Assembly: GCA_964007475.1 (NCBI GenBank)
Contig: OZ023275.1
Span: forward strand, 29,641,619 to 29,705,618
Direction of reading: 5' to 3'
Length of the DNA: 64,000 bases
Origin: Hybos culiciformis
Lineage: Eukaryota; Arthropoda; Insecta; Diptera; Hybotidae
Below the pieces are notes generated by a model, which saw only the letters and a list, made by a program, of their open reading frames with translations, was not told the origin of the DNA and did not search any database. Every line of letters starts with the position of its first letter. The first letter of the stretch is position 1. Positions 37,301 through 52,100 of this stretch are shown piece by piece. Made by a program: the position numbers and the translations under genes.

Positions 37301-40124
37301 GTAAAAATAAAAAATGTTTCTATTCCCTTTCTAATATCTTAATGTTAAAATGAAAGCTTGTTTGTAAAATTTAATTTTAAGAACATTGATAAAATCAATT
37401 TTTTTTTTTCTGGAAATACATACATATATTTTCTGTTCTTAACTCTATATCATTTAATAAAATTATTTTTTTTCAATTAATATGTCGAATCAATAATTTG
37501 AATAATGTTTTATTAATATTATTTTATGATAAAATCGTAAAATATGATAAGTAATCTTTTATTTTTAATTTAGGAAACTGATATTATTTCATTACCATAA
37601 ATATAAATTTTAGATTATTATGTAAATATAGAATTAAAAAAGGAACTAAAATTGATGTTGATTTAAGGTTTCCATACAAGGATAGTTCTTAATGAATAGG
37701 CTTTCAATATACATAAAATATAAAATGTTAGCATTGAATATGCCCTCCATTATAGTGAGATCATCTACATTTCTACACCTTTCAGATTTACATACTTTAA
37801 CCATTATCATTCATAATGATAAAAAGCAAATTAAATCTGAGCCAAAATTAAACCTTTATTAAAAATTTTATCTTTATTATAAATAAGAAATTTAAAAATT
37901 AATTAAAAAAAAAATTAAAATAAATTACTTTATATTTTGAAATATTGAAGAAAATTTTGTTTTCGTTTCATTTAATAAACTAAACAAATTATTTTGAAAT
38001 CTTTCTTAGCTGTATATAAATGGTGTTAAATTCATTTTATTTTTAAAAATATAATTTAAGCAAAATTTTCTCTTCCTTAAAACTGCGGTGGAATAAAAAA
38101 AATTATATAACGTAGCATAAACATTATTTTATTTATACTTTCTTTCTTTAAAATGTTTTGTAATAAAAAAGCTTAATGTCTTTTTGTTTGTTTTTAATTG
38201 CGTCCTAATTAATGAATCGCATAAAAATAAAAATGATCCAAATTTCACACACCAATAATGGTCATGTTACTTAATTAGAGAGAATCAATTAAATTTTGTT
38301 TTGTATGAAATTCAATTAACTTTTATTTAAATAAAAGTATCTAATGAAAACAATATTTTTTTTTAATTTGATTTTTAAATTATTTCCCTTGTAGTTATCA
38401 AAATCTTATAAATATTTATGCAAATTGGCAAAAAAAAAAAAAAAGACTCTAAAAATCAAGTAAAAAAAAAAATTCTTCACGTGTAATGAAATTTTTTTTT
38501 AATTTATTAATTTTTGAACTTAAGTGTAAATAAAATTTGCCAAAAATAGTAAGGACAAGATTTATAATTGTTAAAAAAAAAAATGTTAAATTACTCTTCA
38601 AAATTATTCTTAGCTTTTTATTTTGTTTTAGCAAATTTTTTTTTCTTCAAATAATAAATTTATATAAAAATGTAACAATAATATTAATTATGTAAATATC
38701 GTTTGTATATAATTTTTCTTATAATTTAAAAAAATTCGAAATAAAATTTACAACTGGATAGGATTAAGTTAATTGCTTAAAGGCCTAAAAACTATTTTTG
38801 TTATAAACCTTGGAAAGCTTAAAAGTTGAGAAGAGTATGCTAGTCCTCGTTTCGAAACAAAAACCCTTTTTTCGATAAACTAATGAATTTAAATTTTTTT
38901 TTACTTATAACAGATTCTATGACATAATAAACCAAAATATTATCTTAATCCAATTATTATAGAACTTAAACAGGATTTTCAATTCTCTCCAGCTGTAGTT
39001 AGTTAGTTTAAACATGATTTGAACAAAATAACCTTGATTTATAAGCAATTTGCAAATAAAAATTACAATCAATAAATTATTCAGTAATCAATATGCCAAA
39101 CAAAATTAAAAAATTCAAACAATGTGATAAGTTAAGAACATATTGGTGTAACAATTATTTCCAGTATATTTTTTTTATTCAGAAAACGTAATTTGATATT
39201 ATTTTTCTTTTTCATGGAGCAAATACCAATCTTGAATGTAATTGTATACCTTTAATAAAAATCTATATATAAATATATACGTATGTAAAAATGTTTATCT
39301 TAAGGTTTTTAAGTTTTTTCTTAGTATATACACAAAATATTTTCAAAGGCAGGCCACCTCTATTTTCATGACATGTAATTTGTGCATTCAATTTATTTTA
39401 TAAATCTAATAAATTTATATATTTTTTTTTTCTATTTGCAAATATTTAAATCTAAGTGAAGTGAAAAACGCATTTGGGCTTTTATTATTCAGTCATTAAA
39501 AGTTAAAATTTTTATATTTTTTTTGTGGTAGAAAAAATCTAGTTGGCAGAGGTAATGTCCAAATGAGAACCATATTTATAAAACATAAGATATTTTAATC
39601 GAGCACCAAAACTGAAAGTTGAATAATTTGTCTATCATCGTTCACTTTTTGACAAAGCTAACCCAAAGAATTTTTTTGTTCACGAAAAAACCTTTACAAG
39701 GATTTTAATATCTTGTACTATTAAATTTTTTAAATTTAAGTTATTTCAATGACTAAGTAGGGTTGTTCAGATGAGTAAAAATTTTGATATATGACTCATA
39801 ATATCAGATTTGAATCAATCATAAATTATGCGTACCGTTAACGCAAATTCAATATAAAAATATCGACAATTCCATCACTTTTTTTATCTGTGAAAATAAA
39901 TTAGAAAAAAAAAAATTAACCGCTAAAGAAATTTTATTTATCTTAGCTTTTGGATTTGAACGAGGTGTGAAATACCAACAATTAATTGTTTTAAAATTCA
40001 AAAAAATTGTTCAATTTTAATTCTTGATCATTTTTACCATAAAAAAAAAATGCAAAAATTACCATCAATACCAAGTTTGGATGAAATGGGTTAAGGAGTT
40101 GGAATATCAGTAATAGTCACTTAA

Positions 40125-40212
40125 ACCTTATAAGCTATAATGCAAACTATAATGCAAACTATAATGCAAACTATAACCTTATAAGCTATAATGCAAGCTA
40201 TAATTCAAACAT
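40125..40212. repeat. 12-bp tandem repeat, ctataatgcaaa
   Basis: The unit ctataatgcaaa is repeated head to tail about three times. Then ccttataagctataatgcaa restarts the same block, so both a 12-bp unit and a longer higher-order duplication are visible. Minisatellite. Confidence 0.85.
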
Positions 40213-43200
40213 TCAATCTTGACTTGTCCAAAAATTTACAGAAAATACTAGTTTCTCTATTTTCCATCGTTTTATTAAAATCTAACTTGCGTTAAATTTT
40301 CATATTTTTCTGTTTTATTTGTTAAGGGTTTACATTACAGTAATATAAAATCCGCTACAATCTAGGAATAATTTATTTAGCTTTTTAAAAGTACTTTGAA
40401 CTGTGAACTTTAAGTAGAAAAAAGTTAATAAGCATAAACAATATAATAAAAAAAATACAGCTAACATGTTAAGAAATTGAAGAAAAATATTTGTGAAGAA
40501 AATTTTTATGTAATGCTCAAGAATTTTTTTTTTATATGGTAGAATAATAGCATTGCAGTTTGTAGCAGAATAAAAATTATGAAAATTTCTACACTTAGAT
40601 TGTTACAGTTATGCAGCCTATAGTCTTTGTGGTTTGTCGAGAGCAGAATCGATTTGATAATCATGATATTGTTTACTAATCTTTTAATTTTAATTAGAAA
40701 GATTCAAATTTTTTGTTTCTCACAGTAAAAAAAAAAAAAAAAATTGATAATTCAAGTTTTTCTTACCAACAAAAATAATAATTTCATTCATATTGCGAAA
40801 ATATAGCTTTTCCTACTTTTGGAATTCTGTCTTTTATAAAACCATCATATAACTTTTGCAACATGAAAAAATGTCTAAACTAGCTGTTACAAAACAGCAT
40901 GAAAAACATATTACATTACATAACATGAGCTTCTTAAACAAATTATAAAAATGTACAAAAAAAAAATGGTAAGGGTATTAAATTTAACTTTATACATTCA
41001 ATATTTTCTTTTTTATTTCTTTTTTCCTACTGTTTTCTTACAAGTAAGTATTTATCAATTTTCTTTTTATTCATTATACTTATACGACCTCAGTGCATGT
41101 TTAAATGGATATTGAATGATAAGGAAATTCGCAGCACAAATATTAATTTGGTTTAAATGACATTTAGAAACTAGTTTTAGTTTTTTTTTGTTTGTTTGTT
41201 TGTGAAGCTGAAGTTCAGGAGGATTTTTATGTTTTTTAATATATTCTAATTTGTTGCTATGAATTACACAGGTGACATATTTTCAAATAGGATTAAATAA
41301 AGCATAGTACTTATTATAAAGCATAGTACTTACCCATATGTAAATAAAAATTTAAATGCAAATACATATTCACGAAAAAAGGAAAATTTATTGCATTATG
41401 ATTTGTATAACAATTTTCCATAAATTTATACTGTGTGAATAGAAAATAGTTAAAAAAAGTTGTATATACACATCCTTCTTTATTTTTTTTTACGCAGTTT
41501 TGTTTTTTTAAGATTTTCACCTAAAATGCATACATAAAAATTGCTCATCTATGAACACTATTTCCACCAAGCTTTTGTCTTATTTTCATTATAACGTACA
41601 TACTTCGAAAAAATAAAGAGGATTCTCAAGAAAATTGATTTTCAAATATAAAACGATGAGTGATTTCAAAATTCAAAGAAGTCAAAGAAAACTGCACAAT
41701 TATACATGCATTCTATTTTAAACTGATTATTTTTGTTTGCCTGAATAAATAATTTATATTTTGATTATGAAATCAATTTATCTTATTTTCTTTATCATAA
41801 CAAAAAGCAGAAAAATGTAAAGGCATTAGGTTGGATTAGGTTGTAACGGGTCGGAAATTGTCAGATTTACTTGCACTTAGAACAATTTGGCCCCTAAAGA
41901 CATTACGCATCAATATTTAAGTACTTCAGCATTATTATATCCATGGATGATGATCGTGAATCTATTTTATTTTCAAAAAGGAAATCATGTAAATATCAGA
42001 TATTTTATAAGGAACGCAAGTCGATTTTCTTGCACGGAAAAACTTAGACTTTTATAGTATATACTTAATGAATCTATATACTTACCTAAAACAATTTCAG
42101 TACAAATATGATTTTTTGATTTGACAATTCCTAGATAATTATTGTCGACGTCATTCTTTATGTTGGAATATTTGGATATATTTATTGAAGTTTTTGTTTT
42201 TGAACCAAAATTTAAACAAACATTATACGTTTGTATGTAGAAATAGGTACTTACAGTTACAAATATATTTTTTTCTTATTTTTAATGTTCAATTTGAAAT
42301 GCACGTTTTCCAACCAAACAGCTGATTCTTAACTGGATTTTATGAAAAGCAAAGAGAAAAAAAAATTTTTTTTTTTTTTGCAATTTTTATACCTTAATCT
42401 TAATACTGTTTTCTACAAGCATTTGTAGTCTTTTTTTATTTTTAAATTATAATTTAAAAAAAATTCGTTTTTCATATTTGGTAAAATTTTCTAACATTTA
42501 AGTCAAGAAAACAATTTTTTTCTAATATTAGCATTTTGAAACAAAGAAAACTAGATTTTTCTTTTTAATAGAAAAGCCGAGTTTGATCACCTCAATAGTT
42601 TTGATTTCAAAAACATCCATAACTAATCCATAGATATGTAACTAATCCCTGCTATTTATGATGGGAAATTTTTTGCAACTATTAAATGACAGTAAGATTA
42701 TTTAAAAAATATCACATTAAATATACAAATTATAAATTAATTTTAAATTCTCGTCTAATGGTTGAATCAAAAAACTAATACCAATGCTAAAGTCGTCGTA
42801 ATAATATCATTACAGAAAGAATTTACAGAGCTAATACGGTGAAAACGTGTGGAAAAATGATTTCTAAATTCGGTGAATTTATACTCTTTCGATTTGTTTA
42901 TTCAAGTGAATTGGACAGAATTATAAATTTTTTCTTCATAGTTTTTCTTTTTTTATTTACATGAATTTTTTATTAGCTAGATAAGTATATATTTCTTTGG
43001 CAAACTTGTTTTTATTTTTTTTTTTCCTTATATTTGCAGAAATAATATTTTCAAGAATTTACACCACTTTTATTACAATGTGGTTTTCTGTTTTATTTGG
43101 TCTGTTTTTAGTGTTTACCATTACTAATAAAATGCAGATTTTCAATGCAGATAATATCAAGTTTATTTTATTTTTTTTTTAATTTTCAGACATTTTCAAA

Positions 43201-43530
43201 TATGTTGTTAAATCACAATCCAATAAAAGCTTTGGTGGAAGGACTTGATGTGATGTGGGTGCAAATATATTTAAAATATAGTTATAGCCGAAGTAAATAG
43301 TTTAGATTTCCCAGAGATAGAAATTGAGGTAAAGAAATAGAGGAGAAATAGAGAGATTTGATATGTATATGGATGGATAATTATTAAAATTTATCTATAC
43401 TACATGTGATTTTCTTTCTTTGAATACATAAAATCTATGATTTAGTGTATTTTTCCCTGTTGAGGAAATTCTGATATTACGTTTAGTTAATTAAATATTT
43501 TATCCTGTATAACTTATATCTTATATATTT

Positions 43531-43690
43531 AAAAAAAGAATCAGTATTTTAAAATACCAGCGGCTCAGAAAGGACCAGGACACACAACACATGATATATG
43601 TAAACATAAAATTAAAAAAAAAGAATCAATATTTTAAAATACTAACCGTCCAGCAAGGACAAGGACACACAACACATGATATCTGTAAAT
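43531..43690. repeat. Tandem duplication, 85-bp period, with GGACACACAACACATGATAT block
   Basis: Copy 1 at about 43531-43604 and copy 2 at about 43614-43689 share agaatca(g/a)tattttaaaata, then aaggac(c)aggacacacaac, then acatgatat(a/c)tgtaaa. The copies differ at roughly a tenth of positions. The GC-rich block stands out against its flanks and may be the tail of a transposable element; family not recognised. Confidence 0.75.
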
Positions 43691-46600
43691 ATACCTATAT
43701 TATGTATCTTTTTAGGATAACAAACATCCTTGTTTATCCTTTTATTTGATTTCTTATTATATTTATTATTAACGAAATTAAATTTAAATATTCAATGAAA
43801 TGTTAAAATATGAGCACTTTAAATTTTTATAATTTATATATATGTATATATATTTTTGCTATTTTGTGTATATAGATAAATTTAGGTTTTGTAATTTGAC
43901 AAAAAAAGGAAAGTTAATTTCGTTATTTAGGTTAAATATTATTGAGGCAATGTTATTTTATATTCAAATACATACATTTTGTTTGTACAAATTACAAAAA
44001 TAGTTTGTTTTTTTAAGGAAAAACAAAAAAATTGAAAGTACACAATTTTTTTTATCAGTAAGACTACAACGAATATGTAATTCTAGGTTTTTTACATAGA
44101 AAATGAAAGTTTTCTACAAAACAAAATTTCTTTTAATAGAATTTTTAATTTCTATTACCAAGTTGGTTTTGTTATCATTGTGTTAGTTCTGGTTCTGAAT
44201 TTAACAAATAGAGTATTAAGATTAAGTAGATAAAAGAACTCACAACAAAGTTTCATTAAATTTCTAAGAAGCTTAAATAAATGATTAAGTAATAATTATT
44301 ATTGAAAATATTGTTGAAGTCAAACTTACATTATAAGAGCATGTTTATTGTTTGCCACATTTATTTAAGTGAGTTCAATATCGTGTATTAATTAAGCAAT
44401 ATATTGGCAGTCTTTTTTATACCATTTACAAATTTATATGTTTCGAAATGAAACAGTTGATAATCATATAAATTTTATCGTTGCCATCTCGTCTACTTAC
44501 TTAGACTTTTAGAAATAAACAATAAAAAAGCCAAAACATATTTAACTATCATATAATTAAAAATACTTTGTAAATTTTTTGAAGGCATGCATCACTTTTG
44601 AGAAATTTGAATAAATTTGAACAGCTGTTGGTGCTGACAATTTGCTCAAATTATAGAATAAGTAAACAATTAAATTTTAAGTCCACAAAAATTATGTAAG
44701 TATTTCATTTTAAACATTTTCCACTTTTCCACATTTCCTACGCGTCATTCAAAAGTACATAGAATCATGTATTTTCTAATTAATGATATTAATTTGTGTG
44801 AGTTATTACTAAAATTGATGGTTAAATCTGTCATTTATTATAAGGCTAGCTTGGAATAAAATATCACGTTTAAAAGATGTTAATATAAAAAAAATTATGA
44901 GAATTTCAAGTGCAATAACCACCTGTGTGTATTTTTTAAAGGTTCCGGTTTATTTAAATTAAGTAAGTCCAAAAAAAAATCAATACAACGGATATAGTTC
45001 TACGATTTAATTCATCAAAATGAAAAATATCTTTAAAACAAAAAAACTCATTCAGAATTTTAATTAAGATCTTATTAAAAATTATAAAACTTCATAATCA
45101 TCATGATATTACAATAATTATAAATCATTTTTTTTTTTATTTATTTATACATATTAAAAATATTCGTTAGTCAAAAATAAAATTATAAATTAAATTTAAA
45201 AATAAAAAAAAAAATTAAAAACAAATTTCAAGAAAATATTTTTAATTTTAACAAATAATATCAATGAATTAATTATAAATGATATAAGTAATTAATATAA
45301 TACTTAAACTAATTGCATGTTATGCACTTGGTTTTATTTTTCGTAATAATCAAACAATGTTCAAAAAAATCGGATTATTGATCTATTTAATTAAATTAAA
45401 ATACGAATTTTAATTATCACAAATTATTTTTATATGTGTAGTTGCCGAATAAATATTTGTATTTTTAATTTATTATAAATGATAAATAAGAACAATTGCA
45501 GAATAAATTGTTACTTTAAACACTTTTAAGTGTTAATTACTTATTTATACAATGAAAATAACTTCATAATGAGACAGATATAATAGTCTTTAAAGCTTAA
45601 ATATTTATTAAAAAAGCAACAAGCTTAGGAATTGTAATAATAAACAATGAAATCAGGACATAAGTTTAAAGTACTTATATTGATAATGTCTATGACATTA
45701 AAATGTATTTTTTTTGGCACAAAAACGTGAAATGAATTTGAAAGGAAATAATTAAAGAAAAATTTATTTAGTTTTTTTTTTTTCATTATTTATAACAGTT
45801 GGCATAATGTTCATATAAAACAAGCATAATATATATACATATATAAATATAATATATGTACTTATAGTACAGTGTACACATATTTTATACATTAGTATGA
45901 GAAAAACTATATTTTTGACCTAATTTAAGGCCATTTAAAATTTTTTTTTTTAGTAAATTAGGTACTAAAATAATTTTTATTTCCTTAAAAGAAAAATAAT
46001 ATTTATTAAAGTCCGATTAATAAAAAGTAAGTCTTAATTTCGGAAATGAAAATAAATAAATTTTGTGATTATTAGAGTAAGTAATGAAGGAAATAATTCT
46101 TAATTGTTCATACTTCTTTACATATATTTTTTTTGCTTGTTCAAATTAAAAAAGAAATTTTTGTATGAATATTGTGTATATCTATATGTTTAACATTTAA
46201 TGTACGAATATGAACGTTGTTGGGAGAATTTGAATTTTTGCATAAAATTTGTGCATCTGTATTACGACACAAACTTTATGTACTTTATACATCGATCTTT
46301 ATAAATCAATACAAATGTTTTTTACTTACAATTTTTTTTTTTTTTTTTGCATTAGGGAAAATTTTAATTTCGCGCAATATTGTTATATAAGTTGCAAATT
46401 GGGTGACCCAATTTTTTGAATTATAATTATGTATGTATACTTCAAAGTTATTTATGTATATGGAAGCTGAGTAATAGATATAGAAATATTATGCCAAAAC
46501 ATGAAAAACATGTATAAGAAAATCATTGCATAAAAAAACTAATATACATAAATATTAAAAAGGATTTTTTTTTCAATTTCTAGAAAAAATTGCTATTTTC

Positions 46601-48989
46601 ATATACGTATGAATGTACATAAGGTATAAGAAATGAAAGTGTTGCCAATTTTCTCTAATTTATTTATACATATATGTATAAAATAATTTTTTTGAATTTT
46701 TAGAAAGAATTTTGGAAGTTCAAACAAACATGTGTAAGGAATGAAAGGGTTGTTTATTTTATAATATTTTATATCAGTTGAGTTCACATTACATAATATA
46801 TCAAAGTATCTGTACACACAAACTGTGTTCAGATAATAACAATTTTAAAACTTTTTTCCTTTTCCTTATTAAGTATTTCCTTAAAAAAAAAAAATTGCTA
46901 TTTAGACTTGATTCTACCTCTTCTTATCTACCAGTATAAATCTATTTTTAAATCGTTAAACGAATAATTGACTTGTTATATATTCCGCATTTTGCAGATA
47001 CCTTCAACTCCGAGAATATAAGAAAGATACAGAAACTAAACAAATTATAATGTTTAAATTAAGGAAGATAAAAGGTTTGAACAATCTTAATAATACTGAT
47101 TAGAAAATATTGAGTTCGAGTTATTATCATCTTTATGTTAAATTTAATTATGTTATATATAAAAAATGTTCTAGGAAATGTATATGTCCACATAATAAGT
47201 ACAATAATATTATATTATAATTGAGTGTATATATGTATATTAAATTAGTAATTAGATTTTATTGCAATTTTTTTGAGAGTTATGATTATTACATTTTTTT
47301 TTTTTTTTTGTATACCCAGGTAAATAATCTACCTACTGTTCGTTTACTAATTAATTATTTCATATAAATATCGATATTTAATATATGTTTTACAAGTCTC
47401 ATAAAAATTTACATGTACCTAATATATTTTCAAATAAAAAAAAATGAAAAAAAGATTTAAATTTAAATGAATGTAAATAAATAATTCTGACATTAATATA
47501 TTGCCATGTATTTCTTTATTAACATAACTACATGATTGTCATCTTAATGGGATACTGAACATATCATATTTAAAGTTTCATTATTGCAAAAAGTTTTTCA
47601 AATTAAATTAATTGATTTCCTAACAAAATAGTAATAATTTGAATCGTTCATTTTACATTACTCTTTTTACAAAATTGTTGTTTTGCTTCTTATGTTGACG
47701 ATAAAAGAAACACAAACATTTAAGATATCGAAAACCCCATTATTATTGGTTTTAAGATTTTTTTTTTTGTTTTTAATTTGTGAATTTGTGATGCAAAAAC
47801 AAAATGAAGTCAATTGAAAAATCATGAATATGAAGTATTTTGACATAAATTTTACAATAATGCAAAACAGGCGCCAACTAAAAAATATCTTAATGATCAT
47901 CGTCTGATACTATTTTGTATTTTTACTATTAATTAAAAAAATGTGCATAGTTTTTTTTTTCTAGCTTTGAAAATCTATTAAATACATTTTCACAAAGCAA
48001 ACTAAAAAAAAAAAAAACTTCCTAATTTACAAATTTTCACTATATGTTCAATTTTAAGTTGTTGCTAGATACAAACATTTATATGCAAACGTTTAGACAT
48101 GACAAATAAAGTATTTTAAATTGTTCGTCAAAGTTTCGTTTATTTTTAAATTATCATCAGAATTAAAATTTATCTCTCTAAAAGTCTAACAGATAAAGTA
48201 CAGAATACAAACGAAACGTTTATGTGTTCCTTATTCAAAGATACAATCAAGCATATTTTAAAAATAAGATTATTTAATCGAAATAAAATTCACTTGTACC
48301 AAAGTCAAATTAAATTCATAATTTATTTTGAATGAATTAAAAAACAATTTTTAAACAATTATATTTATGTTTACTAAAAAAAAAAAAAAAGAAGCAGATT
48401 TACACAAATTTCCAAAGTTTTTGAAATGTGTAATAAAAATTTTCATTACTGCTTTTTTTTTGTTGCGTGACATTGTCAGCTCCATAAATGGAATTCGAAT
48501 GTCAGGAAATTTTTCAAGATGTGAAAAAATAAAAATAAAAAGAAAACGTTTTGTTTATTTTTGGTCGTAAAACACTCTTAAAAATATTAATTTTGCGAAA
48601 AAAAAAATAAACAGATTTACTTTTGTTTTAAATATTGTCATCAACAAAAAAAATAAAATATCCATAAATGAAAAGTATTTAATTTTATTTTTTTATCAAT
48701 ACATACTAAAGCTTATGATGTCTACACATCCAGAAAAGAAATAAAAATTGAAGTATTGATCATGAATCAATGCAAGTATAATATGAGTTTCAACGTTAAA
48801 ATTTATAATTTTCCATTCGCGTGCAAATTTTAAAATGCCTTGGTCACAATCAGAGGCTTAAGGTATTTTTTAGGCTCCTTCAATACCACACAGCTCATAT
48901 ACCATATACTTACAAATACATTTATAACAATTTTCATTGAAATCTAGACCACAGTTCGAATCTTTGGAAACAGTCGGGGTGTATCCTTT

Positions 48990-49158
48990 TTTTTAACTAA
49001 CTTCAATTGACATCTATCTGCACATTAATTTTAATCTATTAAAACATATATTATACATATATTATTTTCATCCTTGGCTAGCTGAGAGCCTCTAGCTCCC
49101 GATCCGTAAATCGTAGAATCTCATCCTTTAGCCGAGAGGAAAGTGAACGAGATTAAAA
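48990..49158. repeat. Third copy of the repeat family found at 20390-20825
   Basis: Shares acttcaattgacatctatct with copy B, followed by ttttaatctattaaaa, GAGAGCCTCTAGCTCCC, AATCTCATCCTTTA and AAAGTGAACGA with copies A and B, in the same order and strand. Upstream lies cagttcgaatctt, resembling a tRNA-type B box; copy A also has tgttcgaattctt upstream. That would suit a tRNA-derived SINE, but no A box is clear. Confidence 0.55.
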
Positions 49159-52100
49159 AGTTCTTCTTGTTTGGTGATTCAGATACCTATAACCTATAAT
49201 ATATTTAAATAAAGGTCGTTTTAGCTTTGGAATATCTAGATAAAACAATTTTTTTTTTTGGCCGCAATTTAACTAAGAAAAAATGTGTAAGACTAATATT
49301 CAAATGAAAGAACCAGTACTTTTGTTTGATATCTGTGTTATAGATTTTAAAAAAGAAAAAAAATTTCGAGTTATCTTGAACCGCAATTATAAAGTTTTGT
49401 TTAATTTAGATGTGTATAATATAATACATGTATAAAATTAAATCAATTTTTAATCATATTAAATTCAAAACGCATTATTAAAATCCGTCAGCGGTTTTAC
49501 ATTTTTTTGCAAAAAAAATTTAAAAAAATTAATGACATGGCGCCTACACAGAAGCTACGATTATATTATGTTATATTGCTTTGTTATAATTAACATTTTA
49601 AAAGATCTTTAAGATTATATAGTTCTTTGGATTATTTCTTTCTTAATACTATATTATATATTTAAATTATGTAGTGATCATATTATAACACACTTATACT
49701 TAGTAACATAAAAAATAATTAACTTAATTTATTTTAAACTAGTTTTTTCTAAAAATTTACACAATTTTTAGAATCGCCTTTTTATTTATTTTTTTAATTA
49801 GAAATCGTCGCTCAAAAAATAACTTTTTAATTTTAAGTTTTATTCTGCTCAATAACCAATATCAATTTTAAAATATAATAAAAGTATTTGAAACAAAAGA
49901 ACACTAAACTTATAACATTTGTTTATTTTTATACAAATTGCTATTATCTTTTCTTAATGAGAAAATTTTAATATTATCTTGGGGGTGTTTTTTTTAGGTA
50001 TCAAAAAATCAAGTGGTTTTTTCGTGTCAAATTTTGAAAAAAAAACTCTTAAAAATATCCTTATTTGGTGGTCAAAAATGAAAAAAATGTGTCACAAATT
50101 TAATTTGCGTATAATAATTTATTCATTTGGACGAAAAATCACCCAATGTAGTACACATATATGAACTTTTCTATAGAAATACATAATTTGTGATAGAATG
50201 AAATATTCGTGCCTTTTATTGCTATTTTGACTATTTTTATGTTCGTCTTAAAAATACAAAAGAATAATTAAAAATAATAAAGCTATAAAAACGTAATTTC
50301 TTCTTTGACAATTTCAATGTTTGTTATGATTGCTATACTATGAAAGAATTTCGGTTAAAACAAATAATAATAAATAGATAAAATTAATAACAATTTCCTT
50401 TTTAAAAATATCTTTCGAAAAATTAGTTATTCAATATCAATTATAAATCGTATCCAAATGACACTTTAATACAAAAATTTATTTTGCCAAACCGATTTAT
50501 GTTTAAGTTCTTTACCCTGGATAACTTGATAAGTATAAATTTTAGTTTTATACAAAATTGCTATAATTAGTATTTTTATTTTATTTTATATTCAAAAAAA
50601 AACAAGAAAATTTAAGTTTTTTTTTTTTAAATCAATAAATTTATTCTAAACTATAAACTTCCTTTGTCTGTTATGTAAAATGAACATATTATTAAGTATT
50701 TGGCCACACAACATTAATTTTTTTTTTTTTTTGGAAGAAAATCAAAACATAATAATAAAAAAGCAGGTCTTAATAAATTCATTGATAAAAAATTATTTGT
50801 ATATTCTTTATTATTATTATTTTTTTTTTTTTGGACAAAATTGTAATAAATCTTATTTATGTATTTTTATGATAAAGATTTCCTGGAAAGTTTCAAAACA
50901 AAAAAAAATAAAAATAAATAAATAGATATACCTACATAAATATCTGTGTATTTTAACAGTTCAAATAAAAAATACTATATTTTCTAATTTGGTAGTTAGT
51001 TTAAAAATAAAGTTGACAATATTTTACTGTTATTGAAAGAAATTTAGTTCTGACAGACTCTGAACAATCAGTGAAAAAAACAGGTCTCAATCTAGTTCTT
51101 GTTACTAACGAACTTAACATTTTTAATTGAAAACTTATTCGATTATCGTTGTCGGATGTAGCGCGACGCAAAAGTTATTTTTTTTTATTTTTTAACGTAA
51201 CTCAAGGTTTCAATTATTGAATTTCAGAAATTGTATCCAAATTTTACTACATTTCTGTGTTTAAAATAGTTATATATATATATACATATTTTCTTAATAC
51301 GTAGATATTTTATCAGGTGAAGTGTTATTCATGAAATATTTATGCATTATTCTGAAGGAAATAAATAACATTCATTCATTTATAATTTTTTATTTACAAA
51401 TAAAATTCAGCTGAATAAGCTAATTAAAACTTACGGAATATGGGACGCATTATTTTTGTGAGATTTTATTTTTATTTAATTTGATGTGTACTTATGTTAA
51501 TAGTTTTTTTTTTTTTATTATTTAAAGAAAAATCTACGTTCATTTAATCATCTAATTTAATTTCTATTTATCGGATAAGTAAGTATCCGAGAATATTTTT
51601 TACTTCATCGCAACATTGAAACTGAACTGGTTCTGAAGACAATTTACCTAGATTACATAAATAATATGTAACTAAATTGTTTTAAACGAAATTAAAGAGT
51701 CAAGTAGTGGAATTAGATGTACTTATGATATGTTCAATATTCTAGATTGAGAAATGCGTGTGAAACACATCATGGTATCCCTATTCAAGTTATTGTTTAA
51801 AACTGCAAAAATGTTAAATATTCATATAATAAAAATAATTTCATTTAACGCAATTAAATAAATGCATTTATTTTTTTTTTTTTAAATTTCATTAGTATAT
51901 CGAACTTAAAATTCATCTTGATAAAAAAAAAAAAAATTGTTTATTTAATATCTGATGAATGTATGTACATTATACGTAAAATTTTTATACTCATTCATAA
52001 TATTTTTTATTTTTTTTTTTTAATTAATTTAAATTTTCACATTCTTAAATTCCAGTAAATAAATTTATATATATTTTTTAACATTGTTGTTCATCAAAAT

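Noticed and set aside
41830..41860. ttaggttggattaggttg as an insect telomeric (TTAGG) patch
   Set aside because: Only two or three imperfect units; too short and degenerate to call.
48955..48970. GTTCGAATC box as a possible tRNA gene
   Set aside because: No cloverleaf arms or A box can be folded around it. It is better explained as part of a repeat copy.
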